From NCBI GenBank assembly GCA_009363875.1, contig CM018689.1, positions 53,507,741 to 53,571,740 of the forward strand: a DNA stretch of 64,000 bases, given 5' to 3'. This document shows, piece after piece, positions 1 to 11,270 of this stretch (positions within the stretch are counted from its first letter, which is position 1; every line of letters starts with the position of its first letter). The DNA is from Mikania micrantha. Taxonomy: Eukaryota > Streptophyta > Magnoliopsida > Asterales > Asteraceae. The position numbers and the translations under genes are program-made. The notes under the pieces are model-generated. The model did not search any database and was not told where the DNA came from. It saw only the letters and a program-made list of their open reading frames with translations.

Positions 1-112
1 AAGTTTTGATGTAAATTTTGTTCAAAAACAAGTTAAGTCAAATATAATACACTTTCATTTGACAATATATATTCTAAAAGCCGCCGCAATGCTCGGCGGG
101 TAAAATTACTAG
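1..112 (+). mobile_element. Helitron, 3' terminus only (5' end outside window)
   Basis: The 3' end shows the Helitron signature: a GC hairpin (CCGCCG at 81-86 pairing with CGGCGG at 94-99) followed about 10 bases later by the terminal CTAG (109-112), with host T next. The flanking host sequence resumes in a repeat that is uninterrupted at 2359 and 35885, so the insertion point fits A^T target use. Nothing can be said of its coding capacity. Confidence 0.7.
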
Positions 113-535
113 TTATGTTTTAAAATTTATGTTGATATGAAACTTAATTAATTAAATGTTTTTATTTAAGAGCTATGAGCGATTTGAAAATTCAAAGAAA
201 GGAAAGCCTTTACAGAATGTGAGTCACTGAGTTTTACAGAACACATGAAATTTTTTTTATGTTTTTTCAATTTTTTTTTGTGTTTCTCTCATATTAAAAG
301 TTATATTAATAATAATGATATTAAAATAATATGTTTTAATCAACTCTATTATTTAATAAATTTGATTAATATATTGTTTCAATTTTTATATACAAACTTT
401 TTAACATAAATTTTGTTTATTATTAATTAAATTATTCAATTGTTTTATAATTTGTATATCGTTATTACTAATCATTATTAAATTTTTAATTTATCAACAC
501 ATATATGTAGTACACTCTTGTTCTAACAGCCACCA
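113..535. repeat. Dispersed repeat, one of three copies in the window
   Basis: This AT-rich stretch is clearly similar to 2359-2880 and 35885-36340; all three share the words gagctatgagcgatttg (gagttat..gagcggtttg in the second) and aaagcctttat. The two later copies lie upstream of OMT-1 and OMT-2, so this may be the tail of a further block lying left of the window, or an unrecognised transposon. No ORF. Confidence 0.6.
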
Positions 536-774
536 ACTTCCACGAAAAACCTGACTCAAGCACCTGTCCAAAGGCACGACATTGAAAGGCCGGTAAAACC
601 GGGTGATATCAACGATCAAACCCAGGAGCTGGGTCCGTCTGAACTAGTGATCAGCTTGAACATCTTTTAGCTATTGAAGGCCACGTACGAAGTAAATTAG
701 TTGGTCGTTCAAAAGAAATTGTAATAATGATATTATAAATATATAATATGATATGGAGAATTGACACCTCATAA

Positions 775-1062
775 GACCACCCGCAGCGCCTTCACCGCCG
801 GCCCAGCGGGAGACGTCCCTTCGGCGGGATTCAGCGGCTACACCGCCCCCCCTCACCGGCGGCCTCCAATTCCCGCACCAAGCGGCTCCCGCTCCCCGCC
901 CACTTTCTTAATTTTCTGCTTTCTGATTGGTTGATTGGAATAGTGGGGAAGGATTTTCGGTGGGGTGACCGTTGTGGGGTTTAAGGTTTTCAGTGGGGTG
1001 ATGACGTGGCGTTAAATTTCGGTGGGGAAAGATTTTCAGTGGGATGACCGCTGTGGATAGTC
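775..1062. mobile_element. PIF/Harbinger (Tourist-like) MITE
   Basis: Imperfect terminal inverted repeats (GACCACCCGCAGCG left; CGCTGTGGATAGTC right) are bounded by TAA target duplications at 772-774 and 1063-1065. It is non-coding and GC-rich, with repeated ggtggggtga-type words. Block 2 lacks it at the matching place (about 34423), which acts as an empty site. Confidence 0.85.
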
Positions 1063-1556
1063 TAATGGTTCTAGTTTCAAGTTGACGGATGATTGCTTCC
1101 AATAACCAGGAATGGGTAAATGGCTTTACGTTGGTCTTGACGTTGAACGGCGTGCCATCAAATACGACCCATGATGAGCATTAACGCTACAATTTTTATA
1201 GTTTTTTAATAAATATAAATATATTTTTTATTATTTTTATTCAGTTAAATTTATTATATTTACGTATTTTTTAAAATTAAAAATCTTGACTAGCATTATA
1301 TTAAAGTATTGCATATTTCAACTATGCTTTTTTTATAGCATGTTACATAAGTTAAATAAAAAAATATTAAAATAATTAAAATCAATATCTACAAATCATA
1401 AAGAAATTGGATAAAATATGATCAAATTACATATTAACTACTACTTTAAGCAATATAATCATAACTAAAAACTTTAATAATTATTGAAATTATAACCCAT
1501 GATTTAATCTATCATTGTTTTAACTTAAAAAAAAAAAAAACAAACTAAAACTCTTA

Positions 1557-1876
1557 GGCTATCCACAGCGGTCACCCTACTGAAAATCCATCCCCACCGA
1601 AATTTCATGCCACATCATCACCCCAATAAAAACCTTAAACCCCATAATAATCACCCCACTGAAAACTCTTCCCACTATTTCACATCATCCGCCGAAATTT
1701 TTTTTGTTGCAAACTAAAAAAGACGTTGCCTAATCAGAAAACGGAATTCACAGCGGGGGCGGGTGCCGTGGAAGGGTTCTTGATGGGAGCCGCTGGTATG
1801 GTGGGCGGAGTTCCCGCCAGTGGCCACGGAAGGGAAGATCCCGTGGAGGAGAGTGGGGCATGGGCTGCGCATGGTC
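1557..1876. mobile_element. PIF/Harbinger MITE, same family, other orientation
   Basis: It starts GGCTATCCACAGCGG and ends GCTGCGCATGGTC, between TTA duplications at 1554-1556 and 1877-1879. The first 130 bases are the reverse complement of the right half of the element at 775-1062. No counterpart is seen at the matching position in block 2 (about 35695). The 61-codon frame inside it is not a gene. Confidence 0.85.
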
Positions 1877-2064
1877 TTAGAAGAATGCTGACTTTCTATG
1901 CATTAATTTGACATGTACGCATATGACTATATCAGTAATGGTGAAGACAATTACTAGAAGGACGTCGTTTTTAAAGACTTCATGGACTAGTGATTTGTTA
2001 GTATTCTTGTTAAACAAATTTTAATATAGTGACCTTCGATATGGTTGTACTTAGATTATTAATT

Positions 2065-2358
2065 AGGGTCAATTACATATATCTCTTTGCTAAAATCATT
2101 TATTACATATTTACCCAATTATCAAATTAAATTACATATTTCCCCTTTCTAAACCAAATATATTACATATTTATCCATTTCATTAAAAAACAAATTATGT
2201 ATTTCATATTTTACCCTTAATGAACAAACTAAAAACAACTTACATATTTCTCCTTACTAAGGGGTAATTTTGAACATAGGGATATTTGTAATTTTAGTTT
2301 AACATTGGGGATATATGTAATTTTGATGTTTAATAAGGGCATATATGATGTTATCCCT
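2065..2358. mobile_element. Probable MITE, family uncertain
   Basis: A 294-bp insertion relative to block 2 (empty site near 35885). It begins AGGGTCAATTACATATAT and its right end reads AGGGATAACATCATATAT on the other strand, so the ends are imperfect inverted repeats. Both flanks carry attaatt, a likely target duplication of at least 7 bp. The duplication length would suit a Mutator-like element, but this is not secure. Confidence 0.5.
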
Positions 2359-2934
2359 ATTAATTATGTTTAAAAATTTATGTTGCAACAAAACATAATC
2401 AAATAATTTTATTTAAGAGTTATATACGAGCGGTTTGAAAATCGAACGAGTAAAGCCTTTATAAAGTGAAGAGTCTTACAAAACGTATGCTATTTTTTGA
2501 TGTTTTTTCACCCTTACTTTTGTGTTTCTCTTATTAAATAATTATATTAACAATAATGATGTTCAAATAATATACTTTTGACATCTATGTTAGAATAATA
2601 TATTAAATATGGTATTATTTTATAACACTTTTTTTATATTTTATTCAACGTTATTATTTTAGACAATTAGATTAATAAACTGTTTCAGTTTTAGAATTGT
2701 ATTTAATATTAATTAATTATTCAAATTTTTTATAGTTTTTATATTGTTATTTTTTTGAACGGGTAATTTTTATATCACTTACGAATCATTAAAGTATTAT
2801 CGTGCCACCAGTAATACAACCGGCCGTTCATGTATTACTAATCATTATTTCATGTTTTAACTGTCAACAACACATGTAAAATAGTAAACATAATAAAGAT
2901 GAGAAACAGAAGGGAGATTATTTTTAAAAGAAAT

Positions 2935-3117
2935 AATCACATATATCCCTTTATTTAAAACTCTAATTACATACATACCTAACTCAAAAGTTAAATTACA
3001 TATATTACATTCTTTTATAATTTTTCTTAATTACTTAAAAGAATATATGTAATTTAAAATTTTAATTAAGATAATATATGTAATTTAAAGGGTAAGATAA
3101 GGAGATATGTAATTATG
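2935..3117. mobile_element. Small inverted-repeat element shared by both OMT blocks
   Basis: Loose terminal symmetry (acatatatccctt at the left; aaggagatatgtaatt at the right) with internal words such as atatatgtaattta. A recognisable copy lies at about 36405-36571 in block 2, so it was present before the duplication. Non-coding. Confidence 0.4.
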
Positions 3118-3252
3118 TATTACTTAAAAAGAAGTTGATCCTAGGTGTAAAAAAAAATAAATGAAGGAATTAAAGATCTCGAAGAGTCGAAGGCATGCTT
3201 TACTATAATTATACATTAAACTTTTGAAAATCAACTTTATATATATAAATTA

Positions 3253-4020
3253 CTAGGTTAGTAACATGTGTATTAAACGGATTAAATAAAGAAATACAAC
3301 AAATAATTATTAATGAAAATTTAGAAAATATAAGATGATTTTTGATATAAATTACGAAACAATTTCATATGATTTAATATTTTAAGTATTAAAATAATAA
3401 TATCATTTCTTTAAACACTAACTTTTTTGTAGTTTGTTTTTCTTTAAACATTGTGTTTCAAATTATTGTTCTTGAAAATTTTATAATTTATAAGATTTTT
3501 TTTAAAAAGTGTTTTTAATATTAATATATTTTAAATTATTTTTATTTATAAAAATGTATAAAGAATATATATAATATTTAATGTTATTATTTAACATTAA
3601 TTGTATTTAATAGGAGAAAAAGAGAGCTGAGAAATGAATGTTGAGATGCTTTATAATTATGTCATGTGACATTAAAAACCTTTATTTATTAGCATACTAG
3701 GTTAAATCCCGTGTGTTACACGTGTTGAATAAATAAATATTAAAATTATTTATTGTAGAATACATATAATATATTTCTAAAAGACGTTTTATTAAAAAAA
3801 ATTAAAAAAGACGACTTATTATGTAATTATGTTATTTATCAAATTGAATAAAATTAATATAATTTAATATAAGGGAGACAAAATAAATCAAAATCTAATA
3901 AAAAAGATTTTCTATGAATAATTAATAAGAGAGAGAGGCGGAAAAACCAAACTTTATATGGTCTAAAAAATTTACAAGTGTCCTATAAAATCTTTATTTA
4001 TTATATAGCATAGATATAGA
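3253..4020 (-). mobile_element. Helitron (composite), confirmed by paralogous empty site
   Basis: Read on the minus strand it starts TCTATATCTATGC (ending at 4020) and ends CTAG (3253-3256), flanked by A and T. Block 2 lacks the whole segment: atataaatta runs into tcctttaaacg near 37118. A second CTAG terminus lies inside at 3697-3700, with its own cgtgtgttacacg hairpin sequence, so this appears to be two related non-autonomous Helitrons joined or nested. No ORF of note. Confidence 0.8.
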
Positions 4021-4775
4021 TTCCTTTAAACGTAATTCTCGTCTTTTCTGATCCAGATTGATTATGAGGGATCAATAAATTGTGTATTTGGTGCATGTGA
4101 CGGACCAATAAATTCTTTTAACAAGGGACGAAAATTTAAAATGGTCATATGTGAATTGGTATATAATGTTTTTTATCTTATGTTCAGATCAGATTATGTT
4201 GAATCGAGTCGAATCATTTAAAAAAACAATCAAACTAAATTTTATATATAAAATCAAAATTAAAATGCAATACATCTAAGGTTGGTCTTATACATGTGAA
4301 AATGGTAGGTTGGATTGGGTAATATGTCAGAACGAGCGCGGGTCTGGATGGATGAAGGCCATGATTAGTTTTAAGCGAAATCAGTTTGAGTTTAAATGAG
4401 TAATTTTAAAAAACATCAATTTCGGTCAAATTTAAATAAATTGTAATTAAACTAATAGTTTAATTGAATATTTTTTTACTGATTTTCATATCAAATATAT
4501 TATTGATTATTCTTACCTGTTTTAATCCATTATAATCAAATAGTTTTAAAGTAGTTCATCTTGTTATGTGTCAAAATTGTCAAACCTAATTGTCTTTACG
4601 GGGTTTTTATTTTTTAAAATTTATCCAAAGCATCTATGTATACTTTTCAAGTAAATCTTTATTTTAAAAACAAGTACTAGTATCACTTTAATTTTCATCA
4701 CATGTTCGATTATGCATTTTAAGGGGATAATTGCAAAATATTAAGTGGATCGGTTAGCATATATATATAGGGTAA

Positions 4776-5112
4776 GGATCCGTTGTTAACCCTCCTTATT
4801 GACATAACCCGAATTAACCCATAAAGATCAACCCAAATCTTTTATTTTTTTCAAAATCTTTGTTTTATATGTACAAGAGTATGTTCTTTTATGTGTTTGT
4901 GCAAATTCTTTTTCGTTTGAGATCCTACATCACTGGAAGGCAAATTACAGTGATGTAGGATCTCAAACGAAAAAGAATTTGCACAAACACATAAAAGAAC
5001 ATACTCTTGTACATTAAAACAAAGATTTTGAAAAAAAACAAAAGATTCGGGTTGATCTTCATGGGTTAATTCGGGTTATGTCAATAAGGGTGGGTTATTA
5101 TAGGATGCGAAT

Positions 5113-5114
<2 letters not shown>
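4776..5114. repeat. Foldback element: about 160-bp inverted arms, 12-base loop
   Basis: The left arm (4776-4935) and right arm (4948-5114) are near-perfect inverted repeats around the loop 4936-4947; the innermost pairing is gatcctacatcactg with cagtgatgtaggatc. The arms are nearly identical, so transcription would give a long hairpin RNA. The outer ends fade into TA runs, which probably were the target. It is a non-coding foldback MITE; the superfamily was not determined. Confidence 0.85.

Positions 5115-5115
<1 letters not shown>

Positions 5116-5158
<43 letters not shown>
5116..5158. repeat. (TA)n microsatellite
   Basis: An uninterrupted run of about 21 TA dinucleotides at the right edge of the foldback element, between it and a related half element. 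Confidence 0.95.
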
Positions 5159-5161
<3 letters not shown>

Positions 5162-5335
5162 AAATGATAAAAATATATAACCCACTAAATGTGCAATAAC
5201 CCGAAATAACCAGTCAAGATCAAGCCAAAACTTTGATTTTTTTAACATCATTGTAAACATATTTAAAATATTTTTTTTATTCCATGAGTTTGCGAAATTA
5301 ATCACCATTTGAGACTTAACATCGTTGGTAAATTA
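5159..5335. mobile_element. Half copy of a related foldback element
   Basis: The order of words parallels the left arm of 4776-4935: ataaccca, cccgaaataacc, gatcaagccaaaa, tttgattttttt, then ttgagacttaacatc near the would-be loop. There is no opposing arm, so it is a one-armed or truncated relative. Confidence 0.45.
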
Positions 5336-5789
5336 CCCATATATTCCCAAACTTTATACATGTGTAACACATATAGTCATTGAGTCACCAAATTTCTATA
5401 CACTCATATAATTAACCAAATTACCCTTACATAATGACTATATATATTACAAATGTTCAATGTTTAATACTATGTATGTAATTTATGAAACATATAAACG
5501 AAAAGTGAAATATTTGCTAACTGTATGAACCATCTCAGTAATTTACTCATTGTGTATACACACATCAGTGAGAAAAACATTTAAGATTTTAAGGGGCGGC
5601 CGCAGCATGAGTACGCCATTGCCCATTGCTTTGATGTCATTTTGACCAGCTTTATACGCACGTGTTAACAAATTTTGATCATAACGTTAAGTGAAGTACA
5701 GATAAGATGTCAAGTTTTGTGCATAGAAAAAGGACCATTTCTTAATATTATCTTTGTCCATTTCTGTCATATGCCCCCCCTTATGTCTC

Positions 5790-5796
5790 TATATAT
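5790..5796 (+). promoter_or_regulatory. TATA box of OMT-1
   Basis: TATATAT lies 69 bases before the ATG. The surrounding words (ctctatatattg.caagatctat) are conserved at the same distance in OMT-2, while most further upstream DNA differs by insertions, which supports a real core promoter. Confidence 0.65.
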
Positions 5797-5858
5797 TGGC
5801 AAGATCTATGTGTTCACATACATGCCACATTGTCTCTCTAAAAGAAAAGAACCTACAC

Positions 5859-7488
5859 ATGGCACATCAAAATGTTGATCTGTCTAAAGAGTTACTTAAT
5901 TCTCAAGCTCACGTATGGAACCATATTTTCAGTTTCATAAACTCCATGTCACTTAAATGTGCCGTTGAGTTACAAATACCCGATATAATCGATCGTCATG
6001 GTTCACCAATGTTGCTGTCCGAGTTAGTCGAGGCCCTCGGTTTAAACCACGAGAGAACTCAATTTGTCTATCGGCTTATGCGCATCCTTGTTAACTCTGG
6101 TTTCTTTGTGAAACAATGTGTATCCGCACCCGGAGAGAATGATGAGGAGGAGGGAGGAGTGGGCTATTTGCTAACTCCTTCTTCTCGGTTGCTTCTAAAT
6201 GACGAGCCTTTAAGCGTTAGGCCCTTTTTGCTAGCCATGTTGGATCCAATCACGTTAAATCCATGGCAAAACTTGAGCAAATGGTTCCAAAACGATGATA
6301 TCAACCCGTTTTACACAACTCATGAGAGGATGGTATGGGATGTGGCTGGCCACGAGCCGAAGCTTAATCGGTTCTTCAACGAAGCGATGGCTAATGATTC
6401 AAGGCTTGTTACAAGTGTCATTCTTAAAGATTGTCGGGATGTTTTTGAAGGGTTAGATTCGATTGTGGATGTTGGGGGTGGTACCGGGACTGTTGCAAAA
6501 GCTATTGCTGAAAGTTTTCCTGATATAATGTGCATCAATTTTGATCTTCCTCGTGTGGTTAATGGTTTGGTTGGAAGTAAGAACTTGAGTTATGTTGGTG
6601 GAGACATGTTTGAAACCATTCCTAATGCTCATGCTGTTATGCTTAAGGTATTCAATCAATTTGAACAAAAAGTTATTATAATGAAATTTTTTTGTTTAAA
6701 ACTTTTGAGGGATAATTACCAAAACTAGCAAGTTTGATTAAATTTGTGAATATATAAGCTACCTTAGCATGTATGTAGCATGTATGTCTAGTGAACTTAT
6801 ATTAATTCAGCCTGTATGTTTAGTAGATTAATTTGCTAAATTAAGCTTTAAACTTATCAGCTAAATTAGTCTTGGGCATAGGAATGGAAGAAAAACCCAT
6901 TACCCGTGAGAAAACCCGAAGCCCGAAACTTTAGGGCCGGGTATTGGCCCGAATATTCGGGTACATGTATGGAGTTAAGGAATACCCGGTAATATTTTTC
7001 AAATTTCCTTTTCTAAAACATAAGTGTTTTAATGAAAGATCTTAATTAACAAATTATAACTTTTATCTTAATATTTTATATTTGAAAGCAAGTATCGATT
7101 TGTTATACAAAAACTAATCCTGTTGTTTTGAATATATTTCAGTTTGAGTATTAAATTAACAGTTTATGCTAGCATCTTTTGAGAGTTATATGTCATGATA
7201 TTTATATTTATTTTATTTACCTTTTATGGTGTTGATATTATATGTATGCCCGATACCCGATCGGTAATGGGCCGGGTACGCAACATATTTTTACAATCGG
7301 GTATAGGACTGGGATTAGCAATACCCTACCCGAACCCGACCCATTGCCATTCCTACTTGGTCGTCAAGAAAATTAGCCTAAGACGTTGGCTAAGCCTTCA
7401 ACATGTTTTGCCGTCAAATCTGAAATGAAACCCTCAGATTGAATGGTATTTTAAATGTCTTTGAAACTTATAGACTGAAAACTCATGT

Positions 7489-7519
<31 letters not shown>

Positions 7520-7901
7520 AAACTTCAGTCCAACTTGTCCGTTTTTGTAATTTACCCAACTTTTAATGTAGATTTTTATCTGTGTTTTTGTGAAAAATCA
7601 GTGGATTTTACATGATTGGAGTGATAAGGAATGCATAAAGTTACTGAAGCAATGCAAAGAATCGATTCCAAGCAAGGAAAATGGAGGAAAATTAATCATT
7701 ATAGACATGGTCGTAAAGGATCACACATCGAACAATTTACTCGAGACTCAACTTTTCTTTGATATGCTTATGATGACTTTACTAACAGGACGAGAAAGGA
7801 GCGAAAAAGAATGGGCAAAGCTCTTTTTTGACAGTGGGTTTAGCAGTTACAAAATAACTCCTATTTTGGGGTTAAGATCCCTAATTGAGGTTTATCCGTA
7901 G
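5859..7901 (+). CDS. O-methyltransferase OMT-1 (class II, COMT/isoflavone OMT type), exons 5859-6647 and 7602-7901
   Basis: Transfers a methyl group from S-adenosylmethionine to a hydroxyl of a small, probably phenolic, acceptor in the cytosol. The family covers phenylpropanoids, flavonoids, stilbenes and alkaloids; the substrate here cannot be read from sequence. Predicted protein 362 aa, normal for the family. Residues 10-110 form the dimerisation/winged-helix part; SAM-binding motif VDVGGGTG is at 203-210; GGDMFE at 247-252. Exon 2 opens with WILHDWSD, giving catalytic His267, with Asp298 and Glu328 as likely partners. The single GT-AG intron (954 bp) lies between Lys263 and Trp264, the common site in this family. 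The ATG at 5859 is chosen because OMT-2 is conserved from MA(H/L)QN; the frame is open upstream but is UTR. No breaks are visible. Confidence 0.93.
6879..7355. mobile_element. hAT-like MITE inside the OMT-1 intron
   Basis: Perfect 9-bp terminal inverted repeats (TAGGAATGG and CCATTCCTA) enclose 477 bp rich in acccga/tcgggt words in both orientations. Flanking octamers cttgggca and cttggtcg agree at 6 of 8 positions, a decayed hAT-type duplication. The OMT-2 intron lacks it, which largely explains 954 versus 434 bp of intron. Confidence 0.7.
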
Positions 7902-8035
7902 TTTACATTGCTTTCTATACAACATAAAATCTACTTAAATATTAAACTACTTCTTTGAATGCTCTTTGAATGTTATGTGTGGTTATTTTGTATAAGTGTT
8001 ATCCTTGTAGCAACCTATTTCTACTTTCGTTAAAA

Positions 8036-8045
8036 AATAAATAAA
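8036..8045 (+). terminator. Polyadenylation signal of OMT-1
   Basis: Overlapping AATAAATAAA about 135 bases after the stop codon; the same arrangement is conserved downstream of OMT-2 (39293-39302). Confidence 0.5.
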
Positions 8046-8060
8046 GATCCTATGTTTATT

Positions 8061-8621
8061 TATGAGATATAATATGTTTCGGTTAAAAATTAATAATTTA
8101 ATTTTAGCAAAATCAGAAAATCATTTGGAGGGTGAATAGCAGCATCTATTGGATGACCTTGTGTTATATGATCATATATGCACCTTTTGCAATAGACAAT
8201 ACTTGCAACCAAGTTAAAAACGATTGCTAGATATTCTATTTATTGATTTTATAACAGAAATATAACACATAATCATCAGCTTTGATACTACTGCAAATAC
8301 AATACAAAGAAAATAACATCACAACTTGAAATCTATTAAAAATGATTACAAGATAGGAGGTACATTGTCGCTTGACCCATTAACGGCTTCTAAAAACTAT
8401 TACACAGTTGCACATCACTTTTTGCAACAATTTTTTAACCTTACTTGAAAATTAAAAACAAAAAATCTTTTTAATATTGTCAAACATTTTTTTTTAGTTT
8501 ATTGACTTCTTTTATAAACCCAATAAGTTAATAAGGGTTACTTTCAAATTAAATCCCAAACATGCACCTAGCTGCTTTAATTGATAAACATGAGAAATTG
8601 AAGAAACTAAGTATAATTTTT
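8061..8621. other. AT-rich intergenic DNA, nothing recognised
   Basis: The similarity to block 2 ends near the OMT-1 polyadenylation signal. No convincing ORF, RNA gene or terminal repeats were seen in this stretch. Confidence 0.5.
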
Positions 8622-8830
8622 TAAGCCTAGCGGTATTGTAATGAAATTGAGAATTTCCACCTCAATGAGGTTAGGGGTTCAAACCTGAGCATAAAAGAGG
8701 GTTTACGGATTTATCCGGCTCTCGCTTGTCTCGTTGGTATGATCTCACGACGGTCAGGGTAATTAGACGTTCAGACCTTGTTGGTGTGGCTCGATAACCG
8801 ATTGTTCTCACGTTGATCGCTGTTAACAAA
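8622..8830 (+). mobile_element. tRNA-derived SINE (family shared with 34431-34664)
   Basis: An A-box-like word (agcctagcggtattg) and a B box (GGGGTTCAAACCT) are followed by a body with ggtttacggatttatccgg and agacgttcagacc. The same words, slightly changed, occur in order in the copy at 34431-34664. There is no clean poly(A) tail or duplication here, so the ends are approximate and this is probably an older copy. Confidence 0.65.
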
Positions 8831-9013
8831 GTACAATTTAGTAAAAGCAACAAGAAATAAAAATCACAAAAATAAGAATAATCAAATTCATTATATAATT
8901 TGCTCATTTAATGCTTTATTTGACCAAATTTTTTTTTTTTCTATTTTGAGTAATAACTCATTTTATTCTATCTTATACCGGATACCAGACACTGCCTTGG
9001 TTTTTATTTTTAA

Positions 9014-10106
9014 CTAGTCTATTACCCGTGTGAACACACGGATTAAATATAAAATATTAAACAATTAATAATAAAAATTTAAAATAATAAATGATGATAT
9101 TTTGATATAAAATGATTAAATTATGTATTAATAATTACTTTAGATGATAAAACAATAATCAAAATTTTTAATAATAATAGTAATATCTTTAACATTCTTG
9201 ATTTGTGAGATATTTGAACTACCTAAAGTTAAAAATCTAATTAGTTAATTTTCTATCAAAAATTAACTATTTTAAAGTAAGATGAGAAGGTAATATTTTT
9301 GAGGGGAATCAAGGACTTAGAATATTTGGAAAACATCAGTCTTTATGATCTTACAAATATTAACAAAATTGGGTGTTTTATGATGTTTTTTCACTTTAAA
9401 TGAAGTTGATAATTAACTACGTAATTATGTTAGTTGTGACATCGAAAAAAATTGTCAACTATAAACATTTTTAAGTGCTTGTACATAATGTTTTAATATT
9501 TTACGCATGATGATTTAAACTTGATTTGTGAGATATTTGAACTGCCTAAAGTTAAAAATCTAATTAGTTAATTTTCTATTAAAAATTAACTATTTTAAAG
9601 TAAGATGAGAAGGTAATATTTTTGTAATTATTAAAGTTAAATAACATAATTTGAAATTACCGTTAAACATACAAGACAAAAAAACTGTAACTATTTACAT
9701 ATTTTTCTGCTTATATTTTATTTTTTTGAAATAATTTTTTTAAGAATTTTTTTTGTAAAATTATTATTTTGTAAAAATAACAAATTGAAATATTTCTTAT
9801 TTTTTAAAAATTTTATATTTATGAAAAAATATATTTTATAAACTTTTTAAAATATATTTTATAATAAAATGATTCGATTTAAATATATAAAAACTATTTT
9901 TAAATTTGCAAAATAAAAATAATATCATTAATTATTATTATTATTATTTAATAAGATAGAAAATATAATTTATTTAATAGGTAAGATAATATAATGCATT
10001 TAATAAGAGATAATTAAATAAGTGCGTAAAATTTTAACAAGTGACATTATGGCTTTAGAATGTGACAAGTGACAAATAAACATTTTTGTTTATTAGAATA
10101 GATAGA
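9014..10106 (-). mobile_element. Non-autonomous Helitron
   Basis: On the minus strand it begins TCTATCTATTCTAATAAAC (ending at 10106) and ends with the perfect hairpin CCGTGTG-aa-CACACGG (9026-9041) and terminal CTAG (9014-9017). The bordering bases are A and T, as expected. About 1.09 kb, AT-rich, with no helicase ORF. It contains a 105-bp direct repeat. Confidence 0.8.
9197..9624. repeat. Pair of 105-bp direct repeats within the Helitron
   Basis: 9197-9301 and 9520-9624 are nearly identical (differences such as aactacc/aactgcc and atcaaa/attaaa), separated by 218 bases. The cause is an internal duplication in the Helitron; no function is evident. Confidence 0.85.
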
Positions 10107-11270
10107 TTTGTGTTTGATAAAAGAATTAGTTTTAATAAACTAATAAACTAATTATTGCATTTTTTTTATTACTAGAAAAGCAGCTTTGTTATCGATGATA
10201 TAAAAAGAGAAAAGATTTTGTAGTTGTTTTACTACTAAGAAAATAAATGCTGGGATATCAATTGAAAAGCATGCGATTTTATTTTTTTTTAAAAAAGGAC
10301 TCTTTTAAGACCAGTGACAAAGCTTGGTTGACTTGAGAGGAGACGGAAAATGAACACTTTATCTGATAGTAGTAAAATCATTATAAACACTATGGAAAAA
10401 TTGCTATAAAATTAATAAGTAAATGTAGCTTTTAGCATTGCGGATAGTCTTATGACCATCTTTCATCATCCATTATTTTTTACTTTTTTTTTCAATACAA
10501 ATACTATTGCAAAATTAATAACTATATTTTTTAAGGGTAACTTTGTAGAATAGTAACAAAGTTTTCCAATTCTTCCAATTAAGTTATCAAAAATTTTTTG
10601 TTCTACTAACTTTTATTAAGCGTTCCAATCATTTGTTAATTTTACAAATATTTAATTTTTTTAATAGTAGTCTAGTCAAATGAAACATATATGAATATTT
10701 ATAAGTTTTTAATTGTTATTTTGTCTCAATTTCACTTAAATTTAACAATTTTGAAACTATGCTATTAATTCGTAGATTTGTGTTCCTCAAGATTACATCT
10801 TATTTCAAATTAATTAGAAAAAAAATACTTATTATCAACAGATATGGATATACGTTTCATTTGCCTCTGTTAATATAAAAACTAATATTTATAAAAAAAT
10901 TACATATGATTGGAACACCTAGTGAAACTTGAGTAACCTCAAGGACAAACCTTTTTAGAGGTCACGGGTGCCCCGGCCCTTGTAATCCCAGGGTTTTCCG
11001 TTACGAATTCGAATATTGTAATTATGTTTAATTTGAAATAAACAAAAGTCTTGAATATTTTTTTGAACATTGGTATTCATAAATCTATAGATTTATATAT
11101 ATTTAAAGGATTTTATTATTAATAAATACAAAACAAATCTAAACTTTTATAAATTTCATAAAAGTTATAATTATTTTAAAGCTTAAAAAGTTATAATAGG
11201 TGGTAATAAAATAATAACAATTTATTAGTAAATAACCAATTATTAAAGTTATATACGTGTGTGTGTGTAT
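10107..11270. other. AT-rich intergenic DNA
   Basis: No gene, RNA or element ends were recognised. A short GC-richer island at about 10960-11000 (ggtcacgggtgccccggcc) stands out but has no supporting context. Confidence 0.4.

Larger units (their letters stand above)
4103..5631. other. 1.5-kb segment present only in block 1
   Basis: In block 2 the flanks (ggtgtattgg and atgtcatttt) are almost adjacent near 37175-37185, so either about 1.5 kb was inserted here or the same amount was lost there. Contents that can be named are the foldback element at 4776-5114, the TA microsatellite and a second half-foldback. The remainder is AT-rich and gene-free; no clean termini were found. Confidence 0.6.
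748..8060. repeat. Segmental duplication block, copy 1 (carries OMT-1)
   Basis: Upstream DNA, promoter, both exons, intron and 3' flank match block 34399-39320 in the same order. Matched stretches include 748-774 plus 1066-1195 with 34399-34430 plus 34665-34790, 1320-1540 with 35480-35695, 2359-3115 with 35885-36571, 3120-3252 with 36979-37118, 4021-4102 with 37119-37180, 5632-5752 with 37180-37293, the genes themselves, and 7902-8060 with 39167-39320. The blocks differ mainly by transposons present in only one of them. Confidence 0.85.

Noticed and set aside
5754..5858. N-terminal extension of OMT-1 (and 37506-37646 for OMT-2)
   Set aside because: The frames are open upstream but not conserved between paralogues, include the TATA region, and in OMT-2 start within a SINE.
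8671..8907. 78-codon minus frame
   Set aside because: Lies across a SINE and AT-rich DNA; no domain.
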